Below, one piece after another: positions 43,948 to 52,513 of a stretch of DNA of 64,000 bases. This DNA is from Rhodovastum sp963804495. Its GTDB lineage: Bacteria; Pseudomonadota; Alphaproteobacteria; Acetobacterales; Acetobacteraceae. The first letter of the stretch is position 1. Each line of letters begins with the position of its first letter. Under the pieces are notes generated by a model that made no database searches, was not told where the DNA came from, and was given only the letters and a program-made list of their open reading frames with translations. The position numbers were made by a program, and so were the translations under genes. The stretch spans positions 1 through 64,000 of the forward strand of contig CAWDQN010000004.1 in assembly GCA_963804495.1 (NCBI GenBank). Reading direction: 5' to 3'.

Positions 43948-44685
43948 TCAGCGCAATGCCGAGCGTCCGACATCCAGAAGCTGCGGTGCGGTCACGGCGG
44001 AGAGATCCACGGCAACCTCGCCGACAACGCGCTGGTAGGTTTCCGGGTGATGGGCCTGCAGAAATTCAGCCAGATGATGGGTCGCATTGCTTTTGCCCGT
44101 CCCATGACCGACCAGAACGATCCGGCCGCCGGCCGCGACGGCCTGGGCGATCCGCTCGTAGAAAGTCGCGTCTTCGTGCGCTCTCTGGCCCTGCTCGCGC
44201 GACTGGTCCTTGTGCGTGAGGTGGTGCAGGAAGTGATGCGGATCGTATGGTCTGATGACATGATCAGCCACATCTTCGGAGGCGACATCCATTTCGTACA
44301 CCCTCGCCTCGTGATGCGCCACGGTGACGAGCAGATCAGGCGGACCCGGATCTGGATGCTTTTCCAGCGGGGCCGGCAAGTCCGGCGACCACCCGACGTG
44401 CACCGCGAAATGTCGCAATTCCATCACCTCCTGCGTGGTGAGGTGATCGGTATGCGGCCTGCGCATGCTGTGGTTTTTGCCACCGACGTGAAACACATAC
44501 TCGTTGTTGGATTTTCGTTCGACAGTGCCGATTTTGTTGAACAGCGACACAACGTCGCTCCAGGCAAGATTATGTGCCAGAGGGTGGCTGAACAGACCGA
44601 CAAGGGTTCGACGGTCAGACCGCGATATCGTCGATGGATCGCCGGGTCGCGCGCCGCCCGCTTCTCCGGTTGCTGGTGTCGGCAT
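43948..44685 (-). CDS. HicA-like plus eRF1-like two-domain protein
   Basis: 245 residues from ATG 44685 (MPTPATGEAG). Residues about 30-100 (FSHPLAHNLAWSDVVSLFNKIG.VERKSNNEYVFHVGG...RPHTDHLTTQEVMELRHFAVHVGW) follow the HicA-like RNA-binding pattern. Residues about 120-245 (VTVAHHEARVYEMD, then ATFYERIAQAVAAGGRIVLVGHGTGKSNATHHLAEFLQAHHPETYQRVVGEVAVDLSAVTAPQLLDVGR) follow the eRF1 domain 3-like pattern of bacterial release-factor-like proteins. Both domains suggest ribosome or RNA contact under stress. The function is untested. A weak copy of the shared upstream motif lies at 44731-44748. Confidence 0.7.
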   Translation of the reverse strand: MPTPATGEAGGARPGDPSTISRSDRRTLVGLFSHPLAHNLAWSDVVSLFNKIGTVERKSNNEYVFHVGGKNHSMRRPHTDHLTTQEVMELRHFAVHVGWSPDLPAPLEKHPDPGPPDLLVTVAHHEARVYEMDVASEDVADHVIRPYDPHHFLHHLTHKDQSREQGQRAHEDATFYERIAQAVAAGGRIVLVGHGTGKSNATHHLAEFLQAHHPETYQRVVGEVAVDLSAVTAPQLLDVGRSALR

Positions 44686-44730
44686 GATGCTCTGCCTTTT
44701 TGCTTGAAGACCTTGGCGCCGCCGTGCGCA

Positions 44731-44748
44731 TCGGTCGGAAAGTGACGA
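44731..44748 (-). promoter_or_regulatory. Weak copy of the TGGGTAGTTTCCGA motif
   Basis: Minus strand reads GTCACTTTCCGACCGATG, with ACTTTCCGA against AGTTTCCGA of the stronger copies. It lies about 50 bp before the start of the HicA/eRF1-like gene and points toward it. Confidence 0.35.
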
Positions 44749-44806
44749 GGGAGCGCGGAAAGCGCGTATTCCGCCTTCCGTGCCGACCACCTTGCTTGAT
44801 CGACCG

Positions 44807-45457
44807 TCAGATGACGGCGATATTGTTCTCAACGTCGGTTACGCCGGCCGCCGCCCAGGCGGTTTCCGCCGCCACTTGCCGGTCATACCATGAGGTGACG
44901 GACCCGGTCAGCCGGACATTGCCGCCGTCTGCGGTTACGGTGATCGTCTTCGGGTCGAAGAGCCAGGAGCGATGCAGCGCATGCGTGATATTGTCGCTGA
45001 GGTTCGCCGTGTTCACCTGCGGCTTGATCGTGATCTGGTTGGACACCCCGACAACACCCAGCAGTGGACGAATATCCTGCTCGGCGGCTTCCTTCTGGAA
45101 ATGCCAGGCGACCTGTCCGGTCAGAGCAACCCATCCGTTCTCGGTCTTTACCTCGACGGCGTCGCGCGGAACCGAAACGTCCCAGGCGAGGCGGTCGACG
45201 GCCGCGGCCGCAATATCGCCATCATCCCGCTCCGAATCGAAAGCCAGACGGACCTCAAGTTCCTCCGCCACGGCCTTGACGCCTTTGACCCGACCGGCCG
45301 CGGTTTCGGCCGCACGTTTCTGCGCGTGGTTGTTGACGTGACCCGTGAGGGTTATCACGCCGGTATTCGCCGCAATGCCGATATGGGCTACAATAATACC
45401 CGGCTCCCAGTTAACTCTTGCAAGAACCGCCTGTCGTAATTGACTGTCGTTAGACAT
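44807..45457 (-). CDS. Three-BON-domain periplasmic/stress protein
   Basis: 216 residues from ATG 45457, with CTGGAGGG upstream. Three BON repeats: the first about residues 5-75 (ITLTGHVNNHAQKRAAETAAGRVKGVKAV), the second 80-145 (VEVKTENGWVALTGQVAWHFQKEAAEQDI..LLGVVGVSNQI), the third 150-216 (ITVTADGGNVRLTGSVTSWYDRQVAAETAWAAAGVTDVENNI). This matches OsmY-like BON proteins, but no signal peptide is seen, so it may be cytoplasmic. A strong copy of the shared motif lies about 88 bp upstream. Confidence 0.9.
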   Translation of the reverse strand: MSNDSQLRQAVLARVNWEPGIIVAHIGIAANTGVITLTGHVNNHAQKRAAETAAGRVKGVKAVAEELEVRLAFDSERDDGDIAAAAVDRLAWDVSVPRDAVEVKTENGWVALTGQVAWHFQKEAAEQDIRPLLGVVGVSNQITIKPQVNTANLSDNITHALHRSWLFDPKTITVTADGGNVRLTGSVTSWYDRQVAAETAWAAAGVTDVENNIAVI

Positions 45458-45537
45458 GGCACCCTCCAGGATGATTGGCAACACGAGCGTCTTGGCTCGT
45501 CGCCGCGGCGACCTTAACTTTCCGCGGAACTGCGCCG

Positions 45538-45557
45538 GAGGGTCGGAAACTACCCAT
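45538..45557 (-). promoter_or_regulatory. Shared motif upstream of the BON-domain gene
   Basis: Minus strand: GATGGGTAGTTTCCGACCCT, matching TGGGTAGTTTCCGANCCT. It lies about 80-100 bp before the start codon and points toward the gene, as at four other genes in 46-55 kb. Confidence 0.6.
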
Positions 45558-45678
45558 CCGGCGCGCCAGCATGGGCAATCCGGTGCCGACACCCCCGCCG
45601 AGCGACCGCCATGATATCGCCCGCCATCAGCGTTCAAGTCGACCCGATCGGCTGAACGCTGTCATGATCAACGGGGGG

Positions 45679-45858
45679 CTAGACCCTATGATATCCGATT
45701 CCGCCGAGTGCTCCAAGAAACCAAAGGACAACCAAGACCAGCAGGACAAGGCCGAGGACACCGCCCAGGCCGCCAGTCCCGTAGCGACTGTAGCCGTAAT
45801 AGCCACCTCCGCCCCCGAGCAGAACGATCAGCAGGATGATAATAAGTATTGTACCCAT
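45679..45858 (-). CDS. DUF3309 small membrane protein
   Basis: 59 residues: MGTILIIILLIVLLGGGGGYYG, a Gly/Tyr-rich turn (YSRYGTGGLGGVLG), then LVLLVLVVLWFLGALGGIGYHRV. Two short hydrophobic segments separated by a glycine-rich loop are the DUF3309 pattern. Such genes are widespread in alphaproteobacteria, often among stress genes; no role is known. GAAGGT lies about 8 nt before the ATG. The gene is easily missed because of its length. Confidence 0.88.
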   Translation of the reverse strand: MGTILIIILLIVLLGGGGGYYGYSRYGTGGLGGVLGLVLLVLVVLWFLGALGGIGYHRV

Positions 45859-46031
45859 GATGCACCTTCACTGTTTCGCCGACTTGTTGAGGGTCCCCGC
45901 GTGCAAACAGGACCCGATTGTAACCAGACAGTTACTAACCCGATCACACCCGGGTCCGTCACATTCCAATGGCACCAAAAGCGGATTTGGCGCCCGTCAT
46001 TGGTGCACCGGTGAACTCCTCGTATCGTTTG

Positions 46032-46592
46032 TCAGCGCTTGATGAGTGAAATCTTTGTTCCCTCAATGGGGACACCGGCCATCAGCCCCTGCTGGCTGAA
46101 GACGAAGGCGTATGCATCCTCTTTCAGGGTCAACGTCGACAGGTTCTCCGCGGCACCTTCGTCCACAACGACGACAGTAGGGCCAACGCCGATTTCCCAC
46201 CCCTTCGATGTACGGAGATAATCCACGGCCTTCTCAGTCATGAAAAACACCGCATATCCGTACGATTGGGCGCCTCCCTGAAGACCCCAGGATGCGGTCA
46301 CGGAATTGTAATAGCCGTCGACTTTCGAGCCCTGTTTCAGCTCACCTTCGCCGTAAGCGCCGCCGAACACCAACCCGGCCTTGACGATATTGGGGAAGAC
46401 CAGCACAGCGACCGCTTTCTTTGACAAGGCATCCGCGAAGGAATTGTCCTTGTAAAGCGTCTGTAAAGCTTGGTCAGCGCTTTGATCGAGATCCCCGGCC
46501 GTCGCCGCCACCGCGCGGTCGAACGGACTCGCTGAAATCAGCCCGCTCAGGGCAAGGGACGTCGCCATCAGGATTGCTCGGGCGGTTGTCAT
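46032..46592 (-). CDS. SYLF/YSC84-domain lipid-binding protein, exported
   Basis: 186 residues. The signal peptide is MTTARAILMATSLALSGLISASPFDRAVA. The SYLF domain (about residues 55-186) contains KAVAVLVFPNIVKAGLVFGGAYGEGEL, YYNSVTASWGLQGGAQSYGYAVFFMTEKAVDYL, WEIGVGPTVVVVDEG and the ending AYAFVFSQQGLMAGVPIEGTKISLIKR. Bacterial members (BPSL1445-like) are secreted or outer-membrane associated and bind lipid. A variant of the shared motif lies about 70 bp upstream. Confidence 0.92.
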   Translation of the reverse strand: MTTARAILMATSLALSGLISASPFDRAVAATAGDLDQSADQALQTLYKDNSFADALSKKAVAVLVFPNIVKAGLVFGGAYGEGELKQGSKVDGYYNSVTASWGLQGGAQSYGYAVFFMTEKAVDYLRTSKGWEIGVGPTVVVVDEGAAENLSTLTLKEDAYAFVFSQQGLMAGVPIEGTKISLIKR

Positions 46593-46955
46593 CTCGTGGG
46601 CTCCTATTTTCAGTGCTGCATCGAGATGGTACCAGATGACGGCGCGGGAGCGGGAGACTCTGGAAATTACTCACCATGGGGAATCGCGATCCACACTTGC
46701 TGGAAGCGTGACATGAGGGTCCGCTCGGCCCCCAAATGGACCCTGGCCGGGCGGCAATTTCCTTTTTGGGCGCGGCGCGGCGTCTGGGATTTCTCCCAGG
46801 GTCCAGATCGCGCGCACGTTCGTACCTGCCGAACGCTTAAATAATACCAAGCCGTGCCACAAACCGTGCGGTCCGAAAGAAATTCAGCCGGTGTAAATCA
46901 CCGTGTCCTCATTGACGAAGGTGTGACCGCCATTGGTACCATGACGGCACCGCAC
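46593..46955. other. Intergenic region upstream of the SYLF gene
   Basis: About 360 bp between two minus-strand genes; no gene seen. It holds the motif variant at 46654-46676 and, further on, CCTGGGAGAAATCCCAGACGCCGCG-type short dyads on the minus strand. Confidence 0.4.
46654..46676 (-). promoter_or_regulatory. Variant of the shared motif upstream of the SYLF gene
   Basis: Minus strand: GGTGAGTAATTTCCAGAGTC, against TGGGTAGTTTCCGANCCT: G-GTA-TTTCC is kept and three or four positions differ. It lies 62-84 bp before the start codon and points toward it. Confidence 0.45.
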
Positions 46956-47777
46956 TCATATGTCCGTGGCTTCTTGCGCCCGGATAAAGGGAGGTTCGTT
47001 TGAAGCGCGCGGCCCGTCGGCGCCATTCGCGGCAGCGACAAGCGCCAGACGCGCCAGCGCCGGAAGCGACCTCGAGCCGGTCTTTCTCATGATAGCAGCA
47101 CGATGGTTCTCGACCGTGCGCTGGCTGATTCCGAGGTCCGCGGCGATATTCTTGCTGGGCTGCCCGGCCAGCACCCGCTCCATGATCTCCCGCTGTCTCG
47201 ACGTCAGGCTGGCGATGTGAGCGGCTGCCACCTCCCGTTTTGTGGTCAGAACGCTCGCATCGCGCGCAACCTCGAGCGCGTGCACGACGCTGGCAAGCAA
47301 CTCCCCACGACTAACCGGTTTCTCGATGAAGTCGGATGCGCCCGCTTTCATGGCCTGAACCGCCATCGACACATCGCTGTTGCCGGTGATCATGATGGCC
47401 GGAAGCGAATGTCCGGCGTCCTGCAGATGCTGCAGCAATTCCAGCCCGCTCATGCCGGGGAGATAGGCATCGATCAGCAGGCAGGCCTCGCGGCCCGGGC
47501 GATAGGCGGCAAGGAATGTCTCGCAGGCTGCGTAATCCTCGACGATCAGGCCATCCTCCTCCAGCACGGCGCGAAGCCCATACCGGAGGTCAACGTCATC
47601 ATCGACAAGGTAGATGACCGGTGCCTCGTTTCTGCCTGCTGTATCGCCGAGGCGTGGCGCGTGCGCGTGCGGTTCGGTGTGCGAGGCCGGCAGCAGGCGT
47701 TGGATGGCCTCGGTCAGGTCCTTCAACCGCACCGGCTTGCTGAGTTGCACACAGTCGTGCCGCGCGATGTCGTGCAA
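46956..47777 (-). CDS. FixJ/NarL-type response regulator segment (receiver plus LuxR helix-turn-helix)
   Basis: 273 residues if started at ATG 47777. Receiver domain about 50-165: VIYLVDDDVDLRYGL, phospho-Asp in CLLIDAYLPGMSGLELL, ITGNSDVSMAVQAMKAGASDFIEKPV. The LuxR-type helix-turn-helix follows (LTSRQREIMERVLAGQPSKNIAADLGISQRTVENHRAAIMRKTGSRSLPALARL). The first about 30 residues (LSKPVRLKDLTEAIQRLLP) are the end of another receiver domain that continues upstream in a different frame. So this is probably the C-terminal part of a larger protein, cut by a frameshift near 47800. It could still work as a separate regulator. Confidence 0.8.
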   Translation of the reverse strand: MHDIARHDCVQLSKPVRLKDLTEAIQRLLPASHTEPHAHAPRLGDTAGRNEAPVIYLVDDDVDLRYGLRAVLEEDGLIVEDYAACETFLAAYRPGREACLLIDAYLPGMSGLELLQHLQDAGHSLPAIMITGNSDVSMAVQAMKAGASDFIEKPVSRGELLASVVHALEVARDASVLTTKREVAAAHIASLTSRQREIMERVLAGQPSKNIAADLGISQRTVENHRAAIMRKTGSRSLPALARLALVAAANGADGPRASNEPPFIRAQEATDI

Positions 47778-47789
47778 TGTCTCGCTCGA

Positions 47790-48285
47790 AGATGTCGCCG
47801 GACAGGATGATGACCGGCAGCAATTGATGCAACTTGTCCCGCAGGGTCGCCGTGACCTGCAGCCCGTTCATGCCCTGCGGCAGATTATAGTCGGCCAGGA
47901 TGAGGTCGGGCAGAAGCGCGCCGCGCACCACCAGGTCCAGGGCGGCGACACCGTCCGGCGCGGTCACCACGCGGTGCCCCTCCTCCCTCAGAAATAGCTC
48001 AAGAATATCGCAGAGTTCGGGATCGTCCTCGACCACCAGGATCACCCCGGTGGAACGGCCAGCAGCAGCGATCCCGCCTTCAACCACAGGGCGTTGGGAC
48101 TCAGGCAGAGAAATGGCGCCGGCGGGCGGCAGTGCCACCTCAATGGCGAAGACCGAGCCTTTGCTGGGTCGTGAGCGGACGCGGACCCGATGCCCCAGGA
48201 GATTCGCCAGGCGTTGCACGATGGACAAACCAAGTCCAAGTCCGCGGCTGCGCTCGCGTGCGTCATTGTCGAGCTGGTAGGTACT
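47790..48285 (-). pseudogene. Middle part of the hybrid kinase: end of ATPase domain plus receiver, out of frame
   Basis: In the frame between the two neighbouring segments one reads YQLDNDARERSRGLGLGLSIVQRLANLLGH (G2 box of the HATPase domain), then RVRSRPSKGSVFAIEVALP, and a receiver domain: ILVVEDDPELCDILELFLREEG, phospho-Asp in LILADYNLPQGMNGLQV, VIILSGDI. It continues the kinase at 48263-51424 after a one-base insertion near 48285. It would continue into 46956-47777 if one T near 47798 were removed (GDISSETLHDIARHDCVQLSKPV). Alone it has no start. Confidence 0.75.
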
Positions 48286-51200
48286 CCTCAAAAATCGAAT
48301 CGAGTTCTGCCGCGGGAATGCCGACGCCGGTGTCCCAGATTTCGATGGACAGCATCGCATGGTGCCGGCGGCAGCCGAGCAGCACCCCGCCGTGCCTGGT
48401 GTATTTTAAGGCGTTCGACAGCAGATTGCGCAGCATCTGCTCCAGCAGGCGCGGGTCGCTGTGGACCGCAAGGCTGCACGGAACCACTCGCAGGACAATC
48501 CCGCTCGCCTGCGCATGATCGGCGAATTCGTCATGCAAATGGACCAGCAAATCGTTGATGTGGAAGTTAATTTTCTCGGCGTGCACCGCGCCTGCCTCGA
48601 TCTGGTTGATGTCGAGCAGCGAGTTCAGCATGACCGACATCGTACCCAGCGTCTTGTCAAAGCGGGAGACCAGCTTCCGTGCTCTCTCGCCCTCCACGGC
48701 GGTCGCCAGCAGTCCCTGCAGCAACGAAAGCGTCTGCAGCGGCTGGCGCAGGTCGTGGCTGGCGGCGGCGAGAAACCGCGACTTGGCCTTATTTGCCTGC
48801 TCGGCCTGCTGCTTCGCCACCTCCAGCGCGTCGGCCGTATGCTTGCGCTCCGTGACGTCGGCGAAGGTGATGACAACACCTTCGACCCCGTTGTCCTGGG
48901 TACGGTAGGGTAAGATACGGCGGATGTACCACGCTGTATCTTGGGCGCCTTTCCGGACCTCGACCTCGCGCTCATGCGGCGCGAGGGTTTGCAGCACCGT
49001 CCGCGCATCGTCCAGCAATGTGCCATCGGCGGCCAGAGAGGTCAGGTCGGCAAGCGGCCGGCCGACATCGGTTGGAATGACGCTGAACAGCACCTGCGTC
49101 GCCGGCGTGAAAAAGCGGATGTTAAATTTCGCATCGAGAAACAGCGTGGCCACGTTGGTGCTGAACAGCACATTCTGCAGGTCGTTGGCGGTGGTGCGCT
49201 GCCGCTCCAGGGTCTCCTGCAACTGCGCATTGAGGGCAGCCAGCTCCTCATTGAGCGACTGCAGCTCCTCCTTCGAGGTGAGCAGTTCCTCGTTGGTCGA
49301 TTGGTATTCCTCGTTGACCGACAAGGCTTCTTCGTTGACCGCCTTCTGCTCCTCGATCGACACTTCGAGGTTGCGGATGGCGCCGTGCAACTCCGTCCGC
49401 GTGGCGTCGAGCTCCTGCTCGAGTTCGGTGACCCTTGTCACTTCCTTCGGCGCGACGGGAAGAAGGCTGGTGTGCTCGTGCTTTGCCGCATCGGCGAAGC
49501 AGACCAGCAGCAATTGCTCGCCCTCACTCACCACCGGCTGGACATCGATGTTGAACAAGATCGTCTGGCCATTCTGGCTCAGCTGACCGCCGGAGGCGAT
49601 GACCCGGGTGTTCTTCTCGCTCGCCTGCTGAATCGCCGCCGCGAGCTTGATCCGCAAGCCTCGCCGCGCCATGACGAGCACATCGTGGGTCGGATTGCCC
49701 GGCGCCACCCGCAGGTAGCGCTCGGTCGGCCCCAGCGAGTAGAGGTACTGGTTCTGGCGGTTGATCAGCACCGCGGCCGGCGCGTAGTGTTCCATCACCA
49801 GGCGCCGGCACAGCTCGGCAAGGGCTGCCTGGCGCGAGGGCATCGGACCTTGGCCTGGTCGCGCGCGCAAGCGCACGCCGTCGCCGCTGCTCAGCAGGAA
49901 ACCGAATTCCCCCGGCCGGCTGCGGCCGACATGCCGATAAAGCCGCTCCGGCTTGGAGATCACCTCGAAACGACCGCCGGCCTCGCCGACTTCCTCGGCG
50001 GCGCCGAGCAACAGAATTCCGCCCTCCCGCAAAGCAAAATGGAACAGCGAGATCACACGGGCCTGCGCTTCGGGACGCAGATAGATCAGAAGGTTGCGGC
50101 AGGAAATGAAATCGATGCGCGAAAACGGCGGGTCGGCAAGCACATCCTGCACCGTGAAGACAACCATCGCCCGCAGCTCGGGAAGGATCCGATAGCCTTG
50201 TGCCTCCTTCGCGAAAAAGCGCGCAAGCCGCGCCGGTGACACCTCCGCCTCGATCGATGCCGGATACAGGCCCTCGCGGGCGCTGGCGATCGCATCGGGA
50301 TCGATATCCGAGGCGAACAGCTGCAGCTTGATGCTGCGATGGGCGGCGGCGATTTCCTCACGGAACAGCATGGCCAGCGAATAGGTCTCCTCGCCCGTGC
50401 TGCAGCCGACAATCCAGATGCGCAGCGGCTGATCCGGCGGGTGGGTGCGGACCAGATCGGGCAATACCTTCGCCGCCAGAACATCGAACACCTTCGGATC
50501 ACGGAAAAAGCTGGTGACATGGATCAACAACTCGCGGGCCAGCATGTCGAGCTCGCCCGGGTCGCCGCCCAGCATGTCGAGATACCGGTCCATGTCGTCG
50601 ATCTCGACGGCGGTCATCGCCATCCGCCGCTGGATCCGACGCTCGAGCGTGCCCCGCTTATAAAGGGAAAAATCAAAGGCGGTTTTCGTGCGCAGGAGAT
50701 CGATGATTTTCGGCACACAATCCGTTGTCCCTGCCCGCGATGTGAGGCCGGACGCTGTCTGCGCGCGGGCAATCCGCCGGTCGTACTGTGCGAGTGCCTC
50801 GGGGATTTCCGCCACCGGCAGCACGAGGTCCACGCCGCCGGTCATGATCGCGTTGCGCGGCATGCCGTCGAAGCCGGCCTCGTCAGGGTCCTGCGCAATG
50901 ACCAGACCGCAGTGTTCCTTCACCGATTTCAACCCGACGCTACCATCGGCCCCGGTTCCCGACAGGATCAGGCAGACGGCGCGGACGCCGTACTCCTCCG
51001 CCAGCGAATGCAGCAGAAAGTCGAATGGCAACCTTGCACCATGACGCGCCAGGGGCTCAGAGAGGCGCAGCACGCCCTGGCCAACGGAGAGATAGGTTCC
51101 GGGCGGGATGACGTAGACGTGATCGCGCTCGATCGGCATTCCGTCGGTGGCTTGCTGCACCACCATGGGCGTGCCGCCGGCCAACAAGTCCACCAGCATG

Positions 51201-51424
51201 CTTTCGTGCGTCGGATCGAGATGCTGGATGAGCACAAAGCCCATGCCGTTGCCGGCCGGCAGCACCGCCAGCAGCCGTCTGCAGGCTTCCAGGCCGCCGG
51301 CTGAGGCGCCGATACCCACCACCGTGATTTCGCCCGCAGAGGATGAGGACGTGCTTTGCGGACGCTGGCTCCGGCCAGGGCGAAGCCCGGCCGCTGCAGC
51401 CGGATAGGGACGTTCGTCCGGCAT
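48263..51424 (-). CDS. CheB-CheR-PAS histidine kinase, C-terminally cut by a frameshift
   Basis: 1053 residues. CheB methylesterase domain about 35-215 (catalytic Ser in GIGASAGGLEA, His in LIQHLDPTHES, Asp in GTGADGSVG); CheR methyltransferase about 235-490 (IWIVGCSTGEETYSLAMLF, ISCRNLLIYL); a long coiled coil about 660-745 (NEEYQSTNEELLTSKEELQSLNEELAALN); PAS about 750-870; HisKA about 885-950 (LAAASHDLRQPLQTLSLL, His phospho-site); and the first half of HATPase (WDTGVGIPAAELDSIFEEY). The frame ends LPARQ just where the G2 box should follow, which is present in the next frame. Such proteins sense envelope or redox stress through unknown input. Confidence 0.88.
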   Translation of the reverse strand: MPDERPYPAAAAGLRPGRSQRPQSTSSSSAGEITVVGIGASAGGLEACRRLLAVLPAGNGMGFVLIQHLDPTHESMLVDLLAGGTPMVVQQATDGMPIERDHVYVIPPGTYLSVGQGVLRLSEPLARHGARLPFDFLLHSLAEEYGVRAVCLILSGTGADGSVGLKSVKEHCGLVIAQDPDEAGFDGMPRNAIMTGGVDLVLPVAEIPEALAQYDRRIARAQTASGLTSRAGTTDCVPKIIDLLRTKTAFDFSLYKRGTLERRIQRRMAMTAVEIDDMDRYLDMLGGDPGELDMLARELLIHVTSFFRDPKVFDVLAAKVLPDLVRTHPPDQPLRIWIVGCSTGEETYSLAMLFREEIAAAHRSIKLQLFASDIDPDAIASAREGLYPASIEAEVSPARLARFFAKEAQGYRILPELRAMVVFTVQDVLADPPFSRIDFISCRNLLIYLRPEAQARVISLFHFALREGGILLLGAAEEVGEAGGRFEVISKPERLYRHVGRSRPGEFGFLLSSGDGVRLRARPGQGPMPSRQAALAELCRRLVMEHYAPAAVLINRQNQYLYSLGPTERYLRVAPGNPTHDVLVMARRGLRIKLAAAIQQASEKNTRVIASGGQLSQNGQTILFNIDVQPVVSEGEQLLLVCFADAAKHEHTSLLPVAPKEVTRVTELEQELDATRTELHGAIRNLEVSIEEQKAVNEEALSVNEEYQSTNEELLTSKEELQSLNEELAALNAQLQETLERQRTTANDLQNVLFSTNVATLFLDAKFNIRFFTPATQVLFSVIPTDVGRPLADLTSLAADGTLLDDARTVLQTLAPHEREVEVRKGAQDTAWYIRRILPYRTQDNGVEGVVITFADVTERKHTADALEVAKQQAEQANKAKSRFLAAASHDLRQPLQTLSLLQGLLATAVEGERARKLVSRFDKTLGTMSVMLNSLLDINQIEAGAVHAEKINFHINDLLVHLHDEFADHAQASGIVLRVVPCSLAVHSDPRLLEQMLRNLLSNALKYTRHGGVLLGCRRHHAMLSIEIWDTGVGIPAAELDSIFEEYLPARQ

Positions 51425-51595
51425 GGGGCGGTGGACCTTGTAAGGTGTTTCCCCGACGGGAAACGCGGGACATCACTAGCACGCTTGCTTCGCACGCACG
51501 AGTGTTCTGCGGCGATCGCCCGAGAGTTGAACCACGACTGATGTGTTCCTGCCGGGCCTTCGCCGATGCCGGCTGGCCACGACGTGTCGTCAGTC
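51425..51595. other. Divergent upstream region of the kinase gene
   Basis: Contains GTTTCCCCGACGGGAAAC, a dyad, just upstream of the kinase start, and no coding sequence I can support. The dyad could be an operator. Confidence 0.35.
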
Positions 51596-51614
51596 TGGGT
51601 AGTTTCCGATTCTG
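51596..51614 (+). promoter_or_regulatory. Shared motif upstream of the 51647 gene
   Basis: TGGGTAGTTTCCGATTCTG, a perfect match to TGGGTAGTTTCCGA with the following -TCTG. It lies 33-51 bp before ATG 51647, on the same strand. Confidence 0.6.
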
Positions 51615-51646
51615 CTTCTGGAGAGAGGGCATCGACTATAACTCAG

Positions 51647-52156
51647 ATGGACGAGAATCCGATCGGACTGACGACGCCACCTCCGCCACCTCCATCGCGT
51701 CGCCAGGTGAAGGGCGCTGTCGCCAGGCCTGGACCGGTGATCGCCTTCACCAGAGCCTGGAGATATCCCGCCATGCCGCCGGAGACAAACACAGCTTCGC
51801 GATCCAGTCGGGCCCACCTCATCGGGACCGAGACGGTCTGGGCGCAATCTGTCGAACGGATGGACAGGCACCTGCTGACAGCGATGGGGCTGTCGGGAAT
51901 TTTGGCCGCCTGCTCGCACGACACGCCGGATGGAGGCGGTTTGACCAGCCCAAGAGCAGCCGGTCTTCTCGCGGCTGTGCTGGACCAGCTGCTGGCGGGC
52001 GCCGACCCGCGCACCGTGTTCCTTCCGAAGGGACTGCTGGAGGAGCTGAAAACGGCCCCGGCGGGGTATTTTCTCGCTGCCGGGGTGGATCGCGACCTGG
52101 CCAGGCAGCGGACCGGCGGCTCCCAAACGTGCGTGATCGCCGCAAGACCGGCGTAA
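51647..52156 (+). CDS. Hypothetical protein with proline-rich N-terminus
   Basis: 169 residues from ATG 51647 (MDENPIGLTTPPPPPPSRRQV). The C-terminal part (SVERMDRHLLTAMGLSGILAACSHD and RAAGLLAAVLDQLLAGADPRTVFLPKGLLEELKTAPAGYFLAAG) is helical. No membrane segment or known motif. A minus frame over the same bases is longer but has poorer composition. The shared upstream motif 33-51 bp before this start is the best argument that it is real. Next gene 63 bp downstream. Confidence 0.45.
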   Translation: MDENPIGLTTPPPPPPSRRQVKGAVARPGPVIAFTRAWRYPAMPPETNTASRSSRAHLIGTETVWAQSVERMDRHLLTAMGLSGILAACSHDTPDGGGLTSPRAAGLLAAVLDQLLAGADPRTVFLPKGLLEELKTAPAGYFLAAGVDRDLARQRTGGSQTCVIAARPA

Positions 52157-52219
52157 TGGAGCGCGCCGCCCGCAATCGCAGCGGATACCGGCGCGCGTTG
52201 CAACAGGAAGTCCACGACC

Positions 52220-52513
52220 ATGACCGCATCAAGCAATACCGATCCCGGCCTCGCCGCATTGAAGGATGACATCGCCGCGTTGCAGCGCGATGTCGCAACC
52301 CTGCTTGAGCATGTGCAGGCCGGTGCCGCGAACAGCGCCTGCAGTGCCGCCGACCAGCTTGACGACAGCGTGCACCGGATTTACCGCAACGTCGCCGCCG
52401 AGGGCGATCGGGCGGTGAAGGGGGTCAGCCGGCAGATCGAGGAGCAACCTTTGGTCGCGCTGCTGATTGCCTTGGGTGTCGGGTACGTCGGCGGACGCTT
52501 GCTGTCGCGGTGA
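52220..52513 (+). CDS. ElaB/YqjD-like membrane-anchored protein (DUF883 type)
   Basis: 97 residues. The N-terminal part (ALKDDIAALQRDVATLLEHV..., DQLDDSVHRIYRNVAAEGDRAVKGVSRQIEEQP) is an amphipathic coiled coil. The C-terminus LVALLIALGVGYVGGRLLSR is a glycine-containing membrane anchor, the YqjD/ElaB signature. E. coli members bind ribosomes in stationary phase. Its stop overlaps the next gene's GTG start by 4 bp, as yqjD and yqjE are adjacent in enterobacteria. Confidence 0.85.
   Translation: MTASSNTDPGLAALKDDIAALQRDVATLLEHVQAGAANSACSAADQLDDSVHRIYRNVAAEGDRAVKGVSRQIEEQPLVALLIALGVGYVGGRLLSR

Noticed and set aside
43302..43973. Minus frame overlapping the ABC ATPase 3' end
   Set aside because: Most of it is the complement of the ATPase gene; the short hydrophobic stretch near 43765 has no start signal.
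51643..52272. Longer minus frame opposite the 51647 gene
   Set aside because: Ser/Arg-rich shadow composition, no ribosome site; the shared upstream motif supports the plus frame instead.
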